DNA from: Fortiea contorta PCC 7126
Lineage (GTDB): Bacteria > Cyanobacteriota > Cyanobacteriia > Cyanobacteriales > Nostocaceae
Length of the DNA stretch: 64,000 nt
Reading direction: 5' to 3'
NCBI RefSeq assembly: GCF_000332295.1
Contig: NZ_KB235930.1
Location: forward strand, 1,741,895-1,805,894
This document shows positions 1-9,038 of the stretch, piece by piece. How positions within the stretch are numbered: position 1 is the first letter of the stretch; each line of letters starts with the position of its first letter. Under the pieces are notes generated by a model, which worked only from the letters and a program-made list of their open reading frames with translations, did no database searches and was not told the origin of the DNA. The position numbers were made by a program, and so were the translations under genes.

Positions 1-351
1 AGCGAACACTGGTTTAACATCAAAATCAAAGATGTGGAAGTATCAGCGGCCGCAGATATCGAAGTTAATCAAACCGTAGCTGTCAAAGCTAAAGTTGATT
101 TGGCTACCCTAAGCAACAACGATGTCCAAGTAGAACTGTACCAAGGTGCTATTGACGCTAACGGTGATATCGTCAATGCGATTCCCGTAGCGATGGATTA
201 CCAAGGCGAAAACACAGAAGGGTTAAGTATTTACACGGCTAACATCACCTACACCACCTCTGGTTTACAAGGCTTATCCTTGCGAGTGATACCGAAACAT
301 CAACACCTTTCCAACGCCTATGAACCGAGGTTAATTGCTTGGGCTGAGTAA
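1..351 (+). CDS. glgP: alpha-glucan (glycogen) phosphorylase, C-terminal end only
   Basis: The frame is open from base 1, so the gene begins before the window; about 116 C-terminal residues are visible. The fragment has the beta-rich tail of the long DUF3417-type alpha-glucan phosphorylases: a VELYQGAID stretch, then YTANITY, then LRVIPKHQHL and a terminal WAE. These enzymes release glucose-1-phosphate from glycogen by phosphorolysis in the cytoplasm. The catalytic and pyridoxal-phosphate regions are outside the window, so activity cannot be judged. The assignment rests on the tail motif alone. The gene converges on the DUF429 gene with only 8 bases between the two stop codons. Confidence 0.75.
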   Translation, partial: SEHWFNIKIKDVEVSAAADIEVNQTVAVKAKVDLATLSNNDVQVELYQGAIDANGDIVNAIPVAMDYQGENTEGLSIYTANITYTTSGLQGLSLRVIPKHQHLSNAYEPRLIAWAE

Positions 352-359
352 GGCTAATC

Positions 360-1085
360 TCAAATTCTTTGGGGGATAACAATGTAACCAGTAGTGCGAT
401 CGCCTAGTACTAAATTACGTTGTTCTCCCCAATACCACCAGTGTGCAGCTACGTAAGCGCAGATCAAGCTATCTAATTGGTCTTCCGTGGCTTTGAGAGC
501 TGCACCTGTAGTGGGTATTTCCCCAGTCAGCACATCACCACAACACAGTGGTAAATCTAGATGGGGGAGAACATCGACAATCAAATTATACAGCTTGATT
601 AATTCTTGACGGCGATCGCCCAAGCGTCCCTTTTTATATTTGAGAATCCGTTCCAAATTAAATAGATTCACAATCGCTGGATGGGGAAAAACTTCTATTT
701 GATATCTGCCGAGTTTTTGCGGTGCGATCGTCGGTGCGTGGGCAAAACCGCGAGACTCTAATTCTAAACCAAAATTAACCGTGCGCTCTGCGAAAGCCAA
801 ACCCAAATTTGCAGGATAACAGCCAGCGTGATATTTACCAAAATATTTGTGAGTTAATTTATCAGGTAAACGATTTCCAGTAGCATTAGGAATTAAAGTC
901 GGCGCATCCACAGCTACGAGCGCAGGTTCTCCCGGTTGCACACAAGCATCAATCCAAGTGAAAATATCTGCGATCGCTTCTTGACGATCTAGAGCGATCA
1001 GTTGTAGCTTGGCATCGATTAATTGTAGATAACATAGTCCACTTGGTTGAGATTTCCAGCCTAAATCAATACCGAGAAATTTCAT
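360..1085 (-). CDS. DUF429 family protein (predicted RNase H-fold)
   Basis: 241 residues. The N-terminus MKFLGIDLGWKSQPSG has the acidic beta-strand start (GIDLGW) of DUF429 proteins, which are predicted to adopt an RNase H/actin-like fold and may be nucleases. VAVDAPTLIPN near residue 60 and TEDQLDSLICAYVAA near residue 200 carry further conserved acidic residues of the family. The substrate is unknown. Upstream of the ATG lies a run of five CAGGGAA heptamers rather than an obvious promoter. The family call is fairly sure; the function is inference. Confidence 0.75.
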   Translation of the reverse strand: MKFLGIDLGWKSQPSGLCYLQLIDAKLQLIALDRQEAIADIFTWIDACVQPGEPALVAVDAPTLIPNATGNRLPDKLTHKYFGKYHAGCYPANLGLAFAERTVNFGLELESRGFAHAPTIAPQKLGRYQIEVFPHPAIVNLFNLERILKYKKGRLGDRRQELIKLYNLIVDVLPHLDLPLCCGDVLTGEIPTTGAALKATEDQLDSLICAYVAAHWWYWGEQRNLVLGDRTTGYIVIPQRI

Positions 1086-1093
1086 TGTTATAG

Positions 1094-1128
1094 CAGGGAA
1101 CAGGGAACAGGGAACAGGGAACAGGGAA
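1094..1128. repeat. STRR: five tandem CAGGGAA heptamers
   Basis: Five exact copies of the 7-mer CAGGGAA lie immediately upstream of the DUF429 start codon. They belong to the short tandemly repeated repetitive (STRR) class common in Nostocales intergenic DNA. The same family recurs near 4583 (complementary orientation), 12543 and 35654. Confidence 0.9.
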
Positions 1129-1248
1129 GAAAGTTGCGTTGTGTAAGCGTTTTATCTTGAGTTCATCGAAGAAGGGAATAGGGAACAAGGAACTCTCTGC
1201 GACTCTGCGTGAAATAAATCATCCCTCCATTCAGCAACGCCAAAAAAT

Positions 1249-1953
1249 CTATCGCATCACCAACCATACCACCCCTGCAGCCACCAAAGGCACACTCAAG
1301 TTATCTGTACCTTGGGGTGAAACACCTTCCGCAACAGTTGCGAAAGCACCGCTGAGAACGGATGCTAAGATTATCCTCGCTTTGTCAAAAGAAACTGCAA
1401 AAGGACTGAGAAATGAGCCAGGAAGCAGTGACAACACCAAGAATATCGCTGTTGTGCTGACGATAAACATAGCGGCTGATCCTTCCCAACTGCGGATAGA
1501 ATTTCCCACTTGGTATTTATGTTGTCCAAAGCGTCTCCCAATTAGCGCCGCTAGGGCATCTCCCCAAGTCATCGCCATCACTCCAGCCGCCGCAATAGGA
1601 ACCTGATCAATTGGCCCGTTGGGTCGCCACAGTAGCCCAAATAGCAGCGTTACGGACATCGCAAAGTAGACAGTCCCAGGTGAACTGTCCTCGGCGTCCA
1701 TCGCTCCAACTATTCGGTATCTATACAGCAAATAATTGAGTCCGATAAACGTAGCGAAGGGTAATACTCCGAATTCCCAGCGGTCGAATAGCCATAACAC
1801 GCCAAAAATCCACATCCCAGCACCCACATGAATTACTTTGCGAGTCAAATTCGGCTCTACACCAAACAGCCGTCGCAATCCCTCACCAATAATCAGTAAA
1901 CTCACAGCGTAGCTGTAGGATGCTAACAGTCCGATTAAGTCATGATTTGTCAT
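1249..1953 (-). CDS. phytol kinase-like membrane protein (VTE5/dolichol kinase family)
   Basis: 234 residues, hydrophobic throughout, with about six to seven predicted membrane spans. Family landmarks are RKVIHVGAGMW near residue 38, WGDALAALIGRRFG near 130, a KYQVGNSIRSWEGS block near 146 and EGVSPQGTDNLSVPL near 210. These match the CTP-dependent phytol/farnesol/dolichol kinase family (plant VTE5, Synechocystis Slr1652). Such enzymes phosphorylate phytol released from chlorophyll so it can be reused for tocopherol or chlorophyll. The substrate is inferred; a different polyprenol is possible. The start codon lies just beside the G-rich arm of the 21-bp repeat region. Confidence 0.75.
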   Translation of the reverse strand: MTNHDLIGLLASYSYAVSLLIIGEGLRRLFGVEPNLTRKVIHVGAGMWIFGVLWLFDRWEFGVLPFATFIGLNYLLYRYRIVGAMDAEDSSPGTVYFAMSVTLLFGLLWRPNGPIDQVPIAAAGVMAMTWGDALAALIGRRFGQHKYQVGNSIRSWEGSAAMFIVSTTAIFLVLSLLPGSFLSPFAVSFDKARIILASVLSGAFATVAEGVSPQGTDNLSVPLVAAGVVWLVMR

Positions 1954-1987
1954 TTGCTAAGTAGTTGGGGAAGTGTGGGAGGTGAGG

Positions 1988-2046
1988 TGATGGGGTGATG
2001 GGGAGGTGGGGTGATGGGGTGATGGGGTGATGGGGAGGTGTGGGGA
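1988..2046 (+). repeat. G-rich arm: seven GGGG runs, potential G-quadruplex
   Basis: Seven runs of four G separated by 4-6 bases (mostly TGAT or AGGT spacers) lie upstream of the phytol-kinase-like gene. A complementary C-rich arm built from the same motifs lies at 2428-2548, so the two arms flank the 21-bp array as a long imperfect inverted repeat. Runs of this density can form G-quadruplexes; whether these do is inference. Confidence 0.75.
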
Positions 2047-2090
2047 AGCTTTGGATTTTGAGGAGGATGTTTTGAGTTATGAAATCCAAG

Positions 2091-2426
2091 TTTCAGGTTC
2101 AAAGGCTCAAGCTTCAGGCTCAAAGGCTCAAGCTTCAGGCTCAAAGGCTGACGCTTCAGGTTCAAAGGCTCAAGTTTCAGGTTCAAAGGCTGACGCTTCA
2201 GGTTCAAAGGCTCAAGCTTCAGGTTCAAAGGCTGACGCTTCAGGTTCAAAGGCTCAAGCTTCAGGCTCAAAGGCTCAAGCTTCAGGCTCAAAGGCTCAAG
2301 CTTCAGGCTCAAAGGCTCAAGTTTCAGGCTCAAAGGCTCAAGTTTCAGGTTCAAAGGCTGACGCTTCAGGCTCAAAGGCTCAAGCTTCAGGCTCAAAGGC
2401 TCAAGTTTCAGGTTCAAAGGCTCAAG
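2091..2426. repeat. 16-copy 21-bp tandem repeat array
   Basis: Sixteen consecutive 21-bp units, each built around CAGG(C/T)TCAAAGGCT followed by CAAG or GACG and a C/T. Because 21 is a multiple of three and the unit lacks stops in several frames, both strands show long spurious reading frames (for example a repeating GSKAQAS or SLKLEPL peptide). These lack ribosome binding sites and continue into the C-rich arm, so I treat the array as non-coding. It lies between two genes on the minus strand, upstream of the phytol-kinase-like gene. Confidence 0.9.
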
Positions 2427-2427
2427 C

Positions 2428-2548
2428 TTTATCCCCACCTCCCCATCACCCCACCTCCCCCCACCTCCCCATCACCCCACCTCCCCATCACCCCACCTCC
2501 CCATCACCCCATCTCCCCACACTCCCCACCTCCCCATCACCCCATCAC
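2428..2548. repeat. C-rich arm: CCCCATCA / CCCCACCT repeats
   Basis: Irregular alternation of CCCCATCAC and CCCCACCTC motifs that ends right at the stop codon of the DUF3685 gene. It is complementary in sequence to the G-rich arm at 1988-2046 and related to the octamer array at 27146-27201. Confidence 0.85.
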
Positions 2549-4246
2549 TTACTTATTCCGTCGCAGGTTTTTTTCTATTAAGGAAACGCTACCGATACCT
2601 TGGAGAATACCACGACCGATTAATCCTAATCCTCTGCCGATGACTTGGGTGAGGATGAAGACAATACCACTGCCGAGGAATGCTAATAGTGATTGTAAAC
2701 GAGGTGCGATCGCGTCTCGAAATTCTAAGAACAAGGTGACGATTAGGGGAAATCCTTGCAGTTGGGCTAATTCTTGGCTACGAGGAGCATAAATTGAGGT
2801 GATGGCTAAACCGCGAGGTGCAATTACAAATAGTTCGTAGCGGCTTTCAAAAATTGCTGCGGGCGTCCCAATATAGTTACGCAAGCGGTATTTCCAAGAT
2901 AAGTTGTTTCTAAATTTTTCAATTTCCCTTGTGGAAATTAATTTGCGGTCATAAAAACTTTGCTTGATGCTCTCTAAATCTGCTAAAGAATTGAGTAATG
3001 GTTGAATGACGCCATTGGCTACTTGAATGATTAAATTTTCTAAGATGGCTAATGCTTGCGATTTCGCTTCGGCGCTACCCACTGGGTAGGAGGTGTTATC
3101 AACCTGCAAATCTGTGGAAAATAACAGATAAGCAAATAGTTCTAGAACGAAGGGAATTTGATTAAGAATCTCTGTTTGCACTATTTGGGCATTTTGCAAG
3201 AGAAAATTGACTACTTCAATTTGGCGATCGCCTATCTGCACCAAAGAAAATTTTCCAAAGAATTGTGTAGTCGTCGCTTCCCACAAATCCCGTAATATCG
3301 TACTTTGTAATTCAGCTAATTGGTGGCTCTCGATGCCCACATCACGCAATTCATCTAATTGTTGAGTCAGTTTTTGCAGAATTAGATAAAGCAATTCTCG
3401 TTTTTTATCTTCCCGTAAAATGTCAATCTCTAAGGGAATATCGGTGACATTTTGTAAAGGTGATTGCAATTTAAACACACAATCTGCAAACAAATCAGAC
3501 TGCAAAGCTCGCGGACTGAGTAAAGGTGATGAATAGGGAATTGGTTGTAAGTCTGATGTGGTCATGATATCACCGGGCAGTGACGGCGGTAATTGTGGTG
3601 ACGCCAGCAAGCGATTAACTAACCAACGCGCTGCTAATAATTCTCGCCGCTGTCCCGCCAGCACTGCTTGATCTAAAATTGGTAATCCGGGGACTTTTAA
3701 CTGTGCGTTGACTTGGTTGAGGAAAGCGTCAATATAACCAATCCCCGACAACTGCAAATTACGCCGCAGTCGCCCAAAAGACGATCCCGATTCAGAAATG
3801 ATGATTGTTCCTGTCTCTTCCTCAGTCCATTGAGCAACACCCATCGCAACTTCTCGCATCACCGTCACTAACTCAGTTACAGGTGTACCCTTGGGACAAT
3901 AACCATCCACACCAGCAGCTTTTGCGGCTGAGAGTAACTCCGGTGTGGTCAGGGAACTCAAAAGCAAAATTGGTAGCTGGGGATACAGAGACTTGAGTCG
4001 TACACACAGTTGTAAACCTTGCTGTTGACGCTTGTTGGGACGGTAATTACTTAATTCCATCACCACTAAATTGACTTGGCGAATATCTTGCTGGGCTAGT
4101 TCTGCTAAAACTTGTAAAGCCGCAGTATCAGTTCCCACCTCCGCTACAATCTGCAAATCAGGGAAACTCTCCAAAGCTACCCGCAATCCCAAGCGGAAAA
4201 TCGGGTCTTGGTCAATTAACAACAATTTTAAAGTGCGATCGCTCAT
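2549..4246 (-). CDS. receiver-like domain plus DUF3685 (Ycf55-like) protein
   Basis: 565 residues. Residues 1-130 form a response-regulator receiver fold (LLLIDQDPIF at the start, SS after the fourth strand, then the conserved lysine in YCPKGTP). At the phosphoacceptor position the sequence reads VVMEL: Glu64 replaces the usual aspartate. The middle is variable and the last ~250 residues match the DUF3685/Ycf55 region of cyanobacteria and red-algal plastids, with a hydrophobic segment near residue 535 (FLGSGIVFILTQVIGRGLGLI). The function is not known. The Glu could mimic constant phosphorylation or simply mean the domain has lost signalling. The start ATG gives MSDRTLKLLLID. The gene is divergent from the NACHT gene across the palindrome cluster. 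Confidence 0.75.
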   Translation of the reverse strand: MSDRTLKLLLIDQDPIFRLGLRVALESFPDLQIVAEVGTDTAALQVLAELAQQDIRQVNLVVMELSNYRPNKRQQQGLQLCVRLKSLYPQLPILLLSSLTTPELLSAAKAAGVDGYCPKGTPVTELVTVMREVAMGVAQWTEEETGTIIISESGSSFGRLRRNLQLSGIGYIDAFLNQVNAQLKVPGLPILDQAVLAGQRRELLAARWLVNRLLASPQLPPSLPGDIMTTSDLQPIPYSSPLLSPRALQSDLFADCVFKLQSPLQNVTDIPLEIDILREDKKRELLYLILQKLTQQLDELRDVGIESHQLAELQSTILRDLWEATTTQFFGKFSLVQIGDRQIEVVNFLLQNAQIVQTEILNQIPFVLELFAYLLFSTDLQVDNTSYPVGSAEAKSQALAILENLIIQVANGVIQPLLNSLADLESIKQSFYDRKLISTREIEKFRNNLSWKYRLRNYIGTPAAIFESRYELFVIAPRGLAITSIYAPRSQELAQLQGFPLIVTLFLEFRDAIAPRLQSLLAFLGSGIVFILTQVIGRGLGLIGRGILQGIGSVSLIEKNLRRNK

Positions 4247-4348
4247 AGTCAGTTCAAAACAGAAATAATTCTTTTCCCCAGCCAGAAATCACCTATGAAG
4301 AAAGTGTCTGTCCATTGGTGTTAACTTAACGTGAAACCCACATCCCGC

Positions 4349-4465
4349 CTCAGAATGAATTCTGAGTCTCATAAAAAAAGTCATCTGAAGATGACTAAAA
4401 ATTTCATTTATCCTCAGTTTACTTTAGTAAACTTTAGCTATTAGCCTTGGAATTCATTCCAAGGC
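4349..4465. repeat. cluster of four short palindromes
   Basis: Four near-perfect inverted repeats in 117 bases: 4349-4366 (stem CTCAGAAT), 4379-4396 (AGTCATCT), 4416-4433 (AGTTTACT) and 4444-4465 (GCCTTGGAAT). Each has exactly two bases between its arms (GA, GA, TT, TC), so as RNA each would form a hairpin with a tight loop. The four stems differ in sequence. They lie in the 442-bp divergent region between the DUF3685 gene and the NACHT gene. The rest of that gap holds an STRR run near 4583 and no gene. Confidence 0.85.
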
Positions 4466-4688
4466 GAGTAGGTAAGCTTTGCAATAAGCCATCTGTAGCT
4501 TAAGTTGATATCAATGGTGTCCGTTGCGCCCAGACGCAGAGAAAAGGACGCCAAGAACGACTTTTGCAAAAGACTTCTTCCCTGTTCCCTGTTCCCTTCT
4601 TCAATGACTAATTACTCATTGTCACCTGTTTGCGCTACCTCGGAAATGGATCATAATTGCCATAAGTAGCAATTAATTATGTAATTAA

Positions 4689-7600
4689 ATGAACCTGAGT
4701 ATTCGCCACTGGTTGGCAGAACGCCATGTCAAAATACTTAGCCTGAAGGAATTATCTCCTGGACAGATGGCAGGTGTCGCTTTCCGTATTATTCAGGATA
4801 TGGAGGTTAAAAGTCTTATACCATTTGATATTTGCACCCTGACAGAAGTTTTAGAATTACCTCTGAGCACCGTATGGTCAGAAATCACCATCCTGGCGCT
4901 GTTGACAGAAAATCTTTTACGCCATATCAGCCAAATCAAACCTCTAAAACGCAATGAAGGTACATGGTTAGGATTGCAAATTGCTTATCTGCAAGGATTA
5001 GAACAAGTTTTAGCCCAAGAAGCCAGTCTCAAAAAACCTTGGCTAGATAGGGCGATGATTTGGAATAGACAAACTGCTTCTCCTCCCCTTCCAGTCAAAC
5101 CTTTACAAGATGCTCAACTACAAGGTTTACTGAAAACTCTCAATCCCGGAAAATTGACTGATACTCAAGCTCAACAAGCACTGTCTTTGGTCGCAGACTC
5201 TTTACTGGTACAGCAAATGCACAGCGCCACCATAGCTTGGTTGGTCGCTAATGGCACAGAAGAAATTGAAGCTAAACTCTTAACTCAACGTTTGGGACAT
5301 TCTCTACCAGGGTATTTACTGGGAGTTGTTGCTGAAAATGCTGCTCCTCTGGCTCAGTTACAAAAATTTGTCTGTTTGGGAAATCTTACTTCTTCTAGTT
5401 CTCAGGTTAATGACAAAATTGATCTGTATCGAGAACACTACCGCGCTAGTTTGCTGCAAAGTCTCTCTCAACCGTTGTTTACAGAATCTTTTGCACTCAA
5501 AGATATTTACGTACCTCCGACAGGTTTACCGATAGAGGAAAGCAGTTATGAGTCTATTAAAAAAACTAGTTCCCCAGTTGATTTAAGGATATGGGCGCAG
5601 CAACAGCTAGATGATTTAGAAACCATCGCCATCATTGAATCAGAACCTGGTTATGGAAAAACTAGTTTTTGCCAAATTTGGGCCGCGAAGGTGGCGCGGG
5701 AGCTTTATCCCCATTGGATACCAATTATCATTAGATTACGCGATATCACCTATGGCGACACCATCGCCGCAACTCTCAATTCTGGTTTTTCGCTGCGTCA
5801 CCAGATAAATCTGGCTACTTGGTTGGAGGGAAATCATCCGCGCTGTCTTTTGCTACTGGATGGTTTGGATGAGTTACCCCCCGTTGAACAAAACAAAAAC
5901 GCCAAAGTCGTTTTTATGGAAGATTTGCTGCGTTTGCAGTCCCAGCATCGACATAAAATTGTGTTGACAACTCGGACAGCAACTCTACAAGCGACTATTC
6001 CCGAATTATTGCTATTGTCTAAAAGAATCGCCATCCAACCTTTGGATGTTGAAGGACTCAAGCAATGGTTTCAACAATGGACGGCGGCACAATCGTTACC
6101 TATTGCTCAAAATTACTTTTTGTTTTTAAAACAAGCAGGTTTATTTACTCACAACCCTAAATTAGTAGAACTTTCGGCTTTTGTTCGCCAACCGCTAATT
6201 TTGTATTTGCTTGGTGTTTTACACCGGGACGGTTTTTTAGATGATGGGTTATTAAAATTAGCTGCTCACAGCCAAGATTCTACAGGTTCTATTTTGCTTT
6301 GGGAAATTTTTCAGCGTCTGAGTCGTTGGTTTTTGGGTTATCCCTTGACTGAGGGCGTCAAAAATATTTTACTGCGTGCTGGGTCAGCTCATATCCACCG
6401 CACACCTGCAGCGATCGCAAATTTTCTTTCTAGTCGTCATCCTCAAGATATACTTGACAAAATGGAAGCCATCGCCCTCAAAATATTACACAGCGATCGC
6501 TTTTGCGTCAATTTAGCTGCACAATGGGAATTTGACCCCATACCTCCTATTTATTTTCGCTCTGTTGTCAGTCAACAAAAGCAACTCACAACCACCAAAA
6601 TCGAATTTACTCACCCCCAATTGGGAGAATACCTCTGCGCTACAGCTATTGTTACCCAACTCAAAACCCTAACTCAGCGTCAACCAGCAGCAGACGGTAC
6701 AGAAACTTTTATCCTTGACTCACCCAGCAGTGTCGCCCAATACTTGTATAATCTACTTGGTTATGGTATTCTCAGCCCCAGAATCACCGAAATAGCGATC
6801 GCAGGTCTACAAAGGCTAGAAAAATGGGAATTTTCCTTCGCAATTTTGTCCCAACGTCTAGAATCTTTTTGGCAAGCTTACTGTCATGGTCGTTGGTTAG
6901 ATGAAGGCATAGCACACAGAGCCTTAACCCATTTTCACACGCTGCAAAACCCCATCAACACAGAGCAAGTCAATGCTGCTGTCGGATTAAATGTCTTTCT
7001 ATTGCTGTGTGCTTGCTACCACCAAGAAAAAAGCTGCTTTTATCCTGGAGGAAATCCCACCAACACCGCAGAATTCAACCCCTACGCTCTACATCTGCTG
7101 ATTGCAAAAACAGCAGTTTTATCAGAAAATGCCTTTCTCAATCGCATCAAATCCCAATCTTTAGCCGGAATCAACTTGTCAAAAGCCTATTTGTCCCAAG
7201 TGATGCTAGCTGAAGCCGATCTCAGCCACACAAATTTAGCAGATGCGGTATTCACTGGAGCCAATTTAGCAGGCGCCAACCTCACAGGCGCCAACCTCGC
7301 AGGCGCCAACCTCACAGGCGCCAACCTCACAGGCGCCAACCTCACAGACACCAATTTAACAGTAGCAAATTTAGCAGACGCCAATCTCTCCAACACCAAT
7401 CTCACCAACACCAATCTCACCCATACCTGCTTATTCTCAACTATCCTCAGTGAAACTCACAAAGAAACCGCTACACTCAATGGCGCTATCTTCTCTCTAG
7501 AACAATTTCACAACTTAAAACAGTTGCTCTCACAGCACTCTCTCCAAAACATCACCAACGCCTCAGTTAACACAGATGCTTGGGCAAAAAATCTCCCTGA

Positions 7601-7715
7601 TATCGTCTTAATAGAAAGCCTAGAAGGTGAACTGATTTTGCCAGTAGATTTATCTCATGACGTCACTGATGATGCCACTATTATCAGTGTCGCCGTTGAT
7701 GAGCTTCATCGCTAA
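4689..7715 (+). CDS. NACHT-type NTPase with C-terminal pentapeptide repeats
   Basis: 1008 residues. The N-terminal ~300 residues match no domain I recognise. A P-loop reads ESEPGYGKTS at residues 317-326, followed by a Walker B of NACHT type, LLLLDGLDELPP, at 387-398, and TTRTAT about 35 residues later as sensor 1. The middle is helical. From about residue 826 to 916 come pentapeptide repeats of the A(N/D)L type (ANLTG, ANLAG, TNLTN), then a short non-repeat tail. NACHT proteins of the STAND class act as switchable NTPases; several bacterial ones protect against phage, with a C-terminal sensor. Here a pentapeptide solenoid sits where the sensor would be. The defence role is inference. The gene stands alone and ends 12 bases from the convergent Fur-family gene. 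Confidence 0.8.
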   Translation: MNLSIRHWLAERHVKILSLKELSPGQMAGVAFRIIQDMEVKSLIPFDICTLTEVLELPLSTVWSEITILALLTENLLRHISQIKPLKRNEGTWLGLQIAYLQGLEQVLAQEASLKKPWLDRAMIWNRQTASPPLPVKPLQDAQLQGLLKTLNPGKLTDTQAQQALSLVADSLLVQQMHSATIAWLVANGTEEIEAKLLTQRLGHSLPGYLLGVVAENAAPLAQLQKFVCLGNLTSSSSQVNDKIDLYREHYRASLLQSLSQPLFTESFALKDIYVPPTGLPIEESSYESIKKTSSPVDLRIWAQQQLDDLETIAIIESEPGYGKTSFCQIWAAKVARELYPHWIPIIIRLRDITYGDTIAATLNSGFSLRHQINLATWLEGNHPRCLLLLDGLDELPPVEQNKNAKVVFMEDLLRLQSQHRHKIVLTTRTATLQATIPELLLLSKRIAIQPLDVEGLKQWFQQWTAAQSLPIAQNYFLFLKQAGLFTHNPKLVELSAFVRQPLILYLLGVLHRDGFLDDGLLKLAAHSQDSTGSILLWEIFQRLSRWFLGYPLTEGVKNILLRAGSAHIHRTPAAIANFLSSRHPQDILDKMEAIALKILHSDRFCVNLAAQWEFDPIPPIYFRSVVSQQKQLTTTKIEFTHPQLGEYLCATAIVTQLKTLTQRQPAADGTETFILDSPSSVAQYLYNLLGYGILSPRITEIAIAGLQRLEKWEFSFAILSQRLESFWQAYCHGRWLDEGIAHRALTHFHTLQNPINTEQVNAAVGLNVFLLLCACYHQEKSCFYPGGNPTNTAEFNPYALHLLIAKTAVLSENAFLNRIKSQSLAGINLSKAYLSQVMLAEADLSHTNLADAVFTGANLAGANLTGANLAGANLTGANLTGANLTDTNLTVANLADANLSNTNLTNTNLTHTCLFSTILSETHKETATLNGAIFSLEQFHNLKQLLSQHSLQNITNASVNTDAWAKNLPDIVLIESLEGELILPVDLSHDVTDDATIISVAVDELHR

Positions 7716-7727
7716 TAAATCACAAAC

Positions 7728-8174
7728 TCAACCTTCCTGTGGATGGCGATAGCCATAAAAATTAATGCTATAGTCAGTAATCCGCACTCCAGTTTGTGCT
7801 TCAACTTGACGGATAAAATCTTCTGGTAGTTCTATATGCACATCCAGAATTTGATTAGTATCTAGACAGTTAACATGACTGTGAGAATCACTGATATTGC
7901 CGTATAAACGACCATCACAGCGTTCAATACACTCAATAATACCTTGAGTAGATAGCGCTTCTAAATTTTGATAAACAGATGTGTGACCGATTTCTTTACC
8001 TTGTTGATTTAAGCGGTCATATATTTCTCTAGCAGAAAGATGCTCATTTGCTTGCCAAAGTAATTCTAAAATAAAGCGCCGCTGGCGACTGACACGCATA
8101 CCCAATACTTGACACTTTTCAATAGCATCATCTAAAGAACGAATTGGTTGTGTAGATATTGCTTGCTTTTGCAT
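7728..8174 (-). CDS. furC: Fur-family regulator, PerR/FurC type
   Basis: 148 residues. The winged-helix N-terminus has GMRVSRQRRFILELL, then the recognition region IGHTSVYQNLEAL. The C-terminal half has GRLYGNISDSHSHVNC for metal binding. Only a single Cys is present in the region where Fur and Zur have CxxC pairs. This pattern fits the peroxide-responsive PerR branch (Anabaena FurC, Synechocystis Slr1738), which represses oxidative-stress genes with a bound metal. Autoregulation would act in the AT-rich leader upstream, but I cannot define an operator with confidence. FurC versus another Fur paralogue is the main uncertainty. Confidence 0.75.
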   Translation of the reverse strand: MQKQAISTQPIRSLDDAIEKCQVLGMRVSRQRRFILELLWQANEHLSAREIYDRLNQQGKEIGHTSVYQNLEALSTQGIIECIERCDGRLYGNISDSHSHVNCLDTNQILDVHIELPEDFIRQVEAQTGVRITDYSINFYGYRHPQEG

Positions 8175-9003
8175 TTTTAACTTTGTTAACTGTGGGAGTA
8201 ATTATCTTATTTACTAGTTTATAGATTATTCTTATACGCCAGAAGATGACGTCATGATATTTCCACTTTCGCCTGCGTTATTGCATTGGCTTACAGGAAA
8301 AATCACAGATTGGGATGATAATTTTTGTGTTTGTTGAAGGTTTTGTTGTTTCACTCGCATCTAAAACAAACTCATTACAACTTTAGCTTAAAATAGCTGT
8401 TCCTGTCCAGCCAAGGGCAGTTATGCCAATTTGCCAACAGAAAATGTAGAGGGCGGGTATTCCTAGCCTTGGCGAGTGACAAAGCAGGCGCAGTGGTAGA
8501 ATTGAGATAACAATCGTTGTCCAGTAGACATTCTCTAAGCTTTGCTTTTGCTTTGGCTCCACAGCATCATGATTCACGTGACATAAGCGTTGCTGTAGAG
8601 ACGCGACGACTTGAGCAACCAAAGCAAGACACTTAACAAACTTTCACCTCCCTACAAAAGTCTGGAAATCACAACAAATGATTTTCATCGCTAAATTCCT
8701 TCATTCTTTAAGATTTTGTGAGATAGCTCAAGACACGGTAACGTATTTACTCAGTCACCAATTCCCACTTAATAAAACAAAATTCCCGACTTCTTTGAAA
8801 AATCGGACATCCGCAAATTTGAATTAATTTTTACTAGTAAATAGATATACTTAAATTCAGATTAAATCTTTAATTTTTATACTGTCATAGCTATGTACAA
8901 TCCATTGCGAAAATTTATCTGCTAGCACCCAAACAAAAGAACCGTCATGTTACTAACACCGAATTTTTTGAGAAAATCCCCAGAATTTCCGCATATTTAC
9001 GTA
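8175..9003. other. gene-poor region upstream of furC
   Basis: About 830 bases without a supportable gene. A 79-codon reading frame on the minus strand (8383-8622) has no ribosome binding site and no family features. The stretch includes half of the GTAGAGACG palindrome family near 8596 and is otherwise AT-rich. Confidence 0.6.
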
Positions 9004-9032
9004 TTAACATAAAGTCTGTAAATTCACATAAT
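9004..9032 (+). promoter_or_regulatory. candidate sigma-70 promoter
   Basis: TTAACA at 9004-9009 and CATAAT at 9027-9032 are separated by exactly 17 bases. This places a transcription start near 9039, about 120 bases before a strong terminator and 250 bases before the CRR6-like gene. Confidence 0.4.
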
Positions 9033-9038
9033 ATCAGG

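Noticed and set aside
1950-2792. Long reading frames on both strands with GSKAQAS or SLKLEPL peptide repeats
   Set aside because: They arise from the 21-bp array, which lacks stops in several frames. There is no ribosome binding site, and the frames run into C-rich repeat DNA or the end of the DUF3685 gene.
8383-8622. 79-codon frame on the minus strand
   Set aside because: No start signal, odd composition, no family features and no neighbour support.
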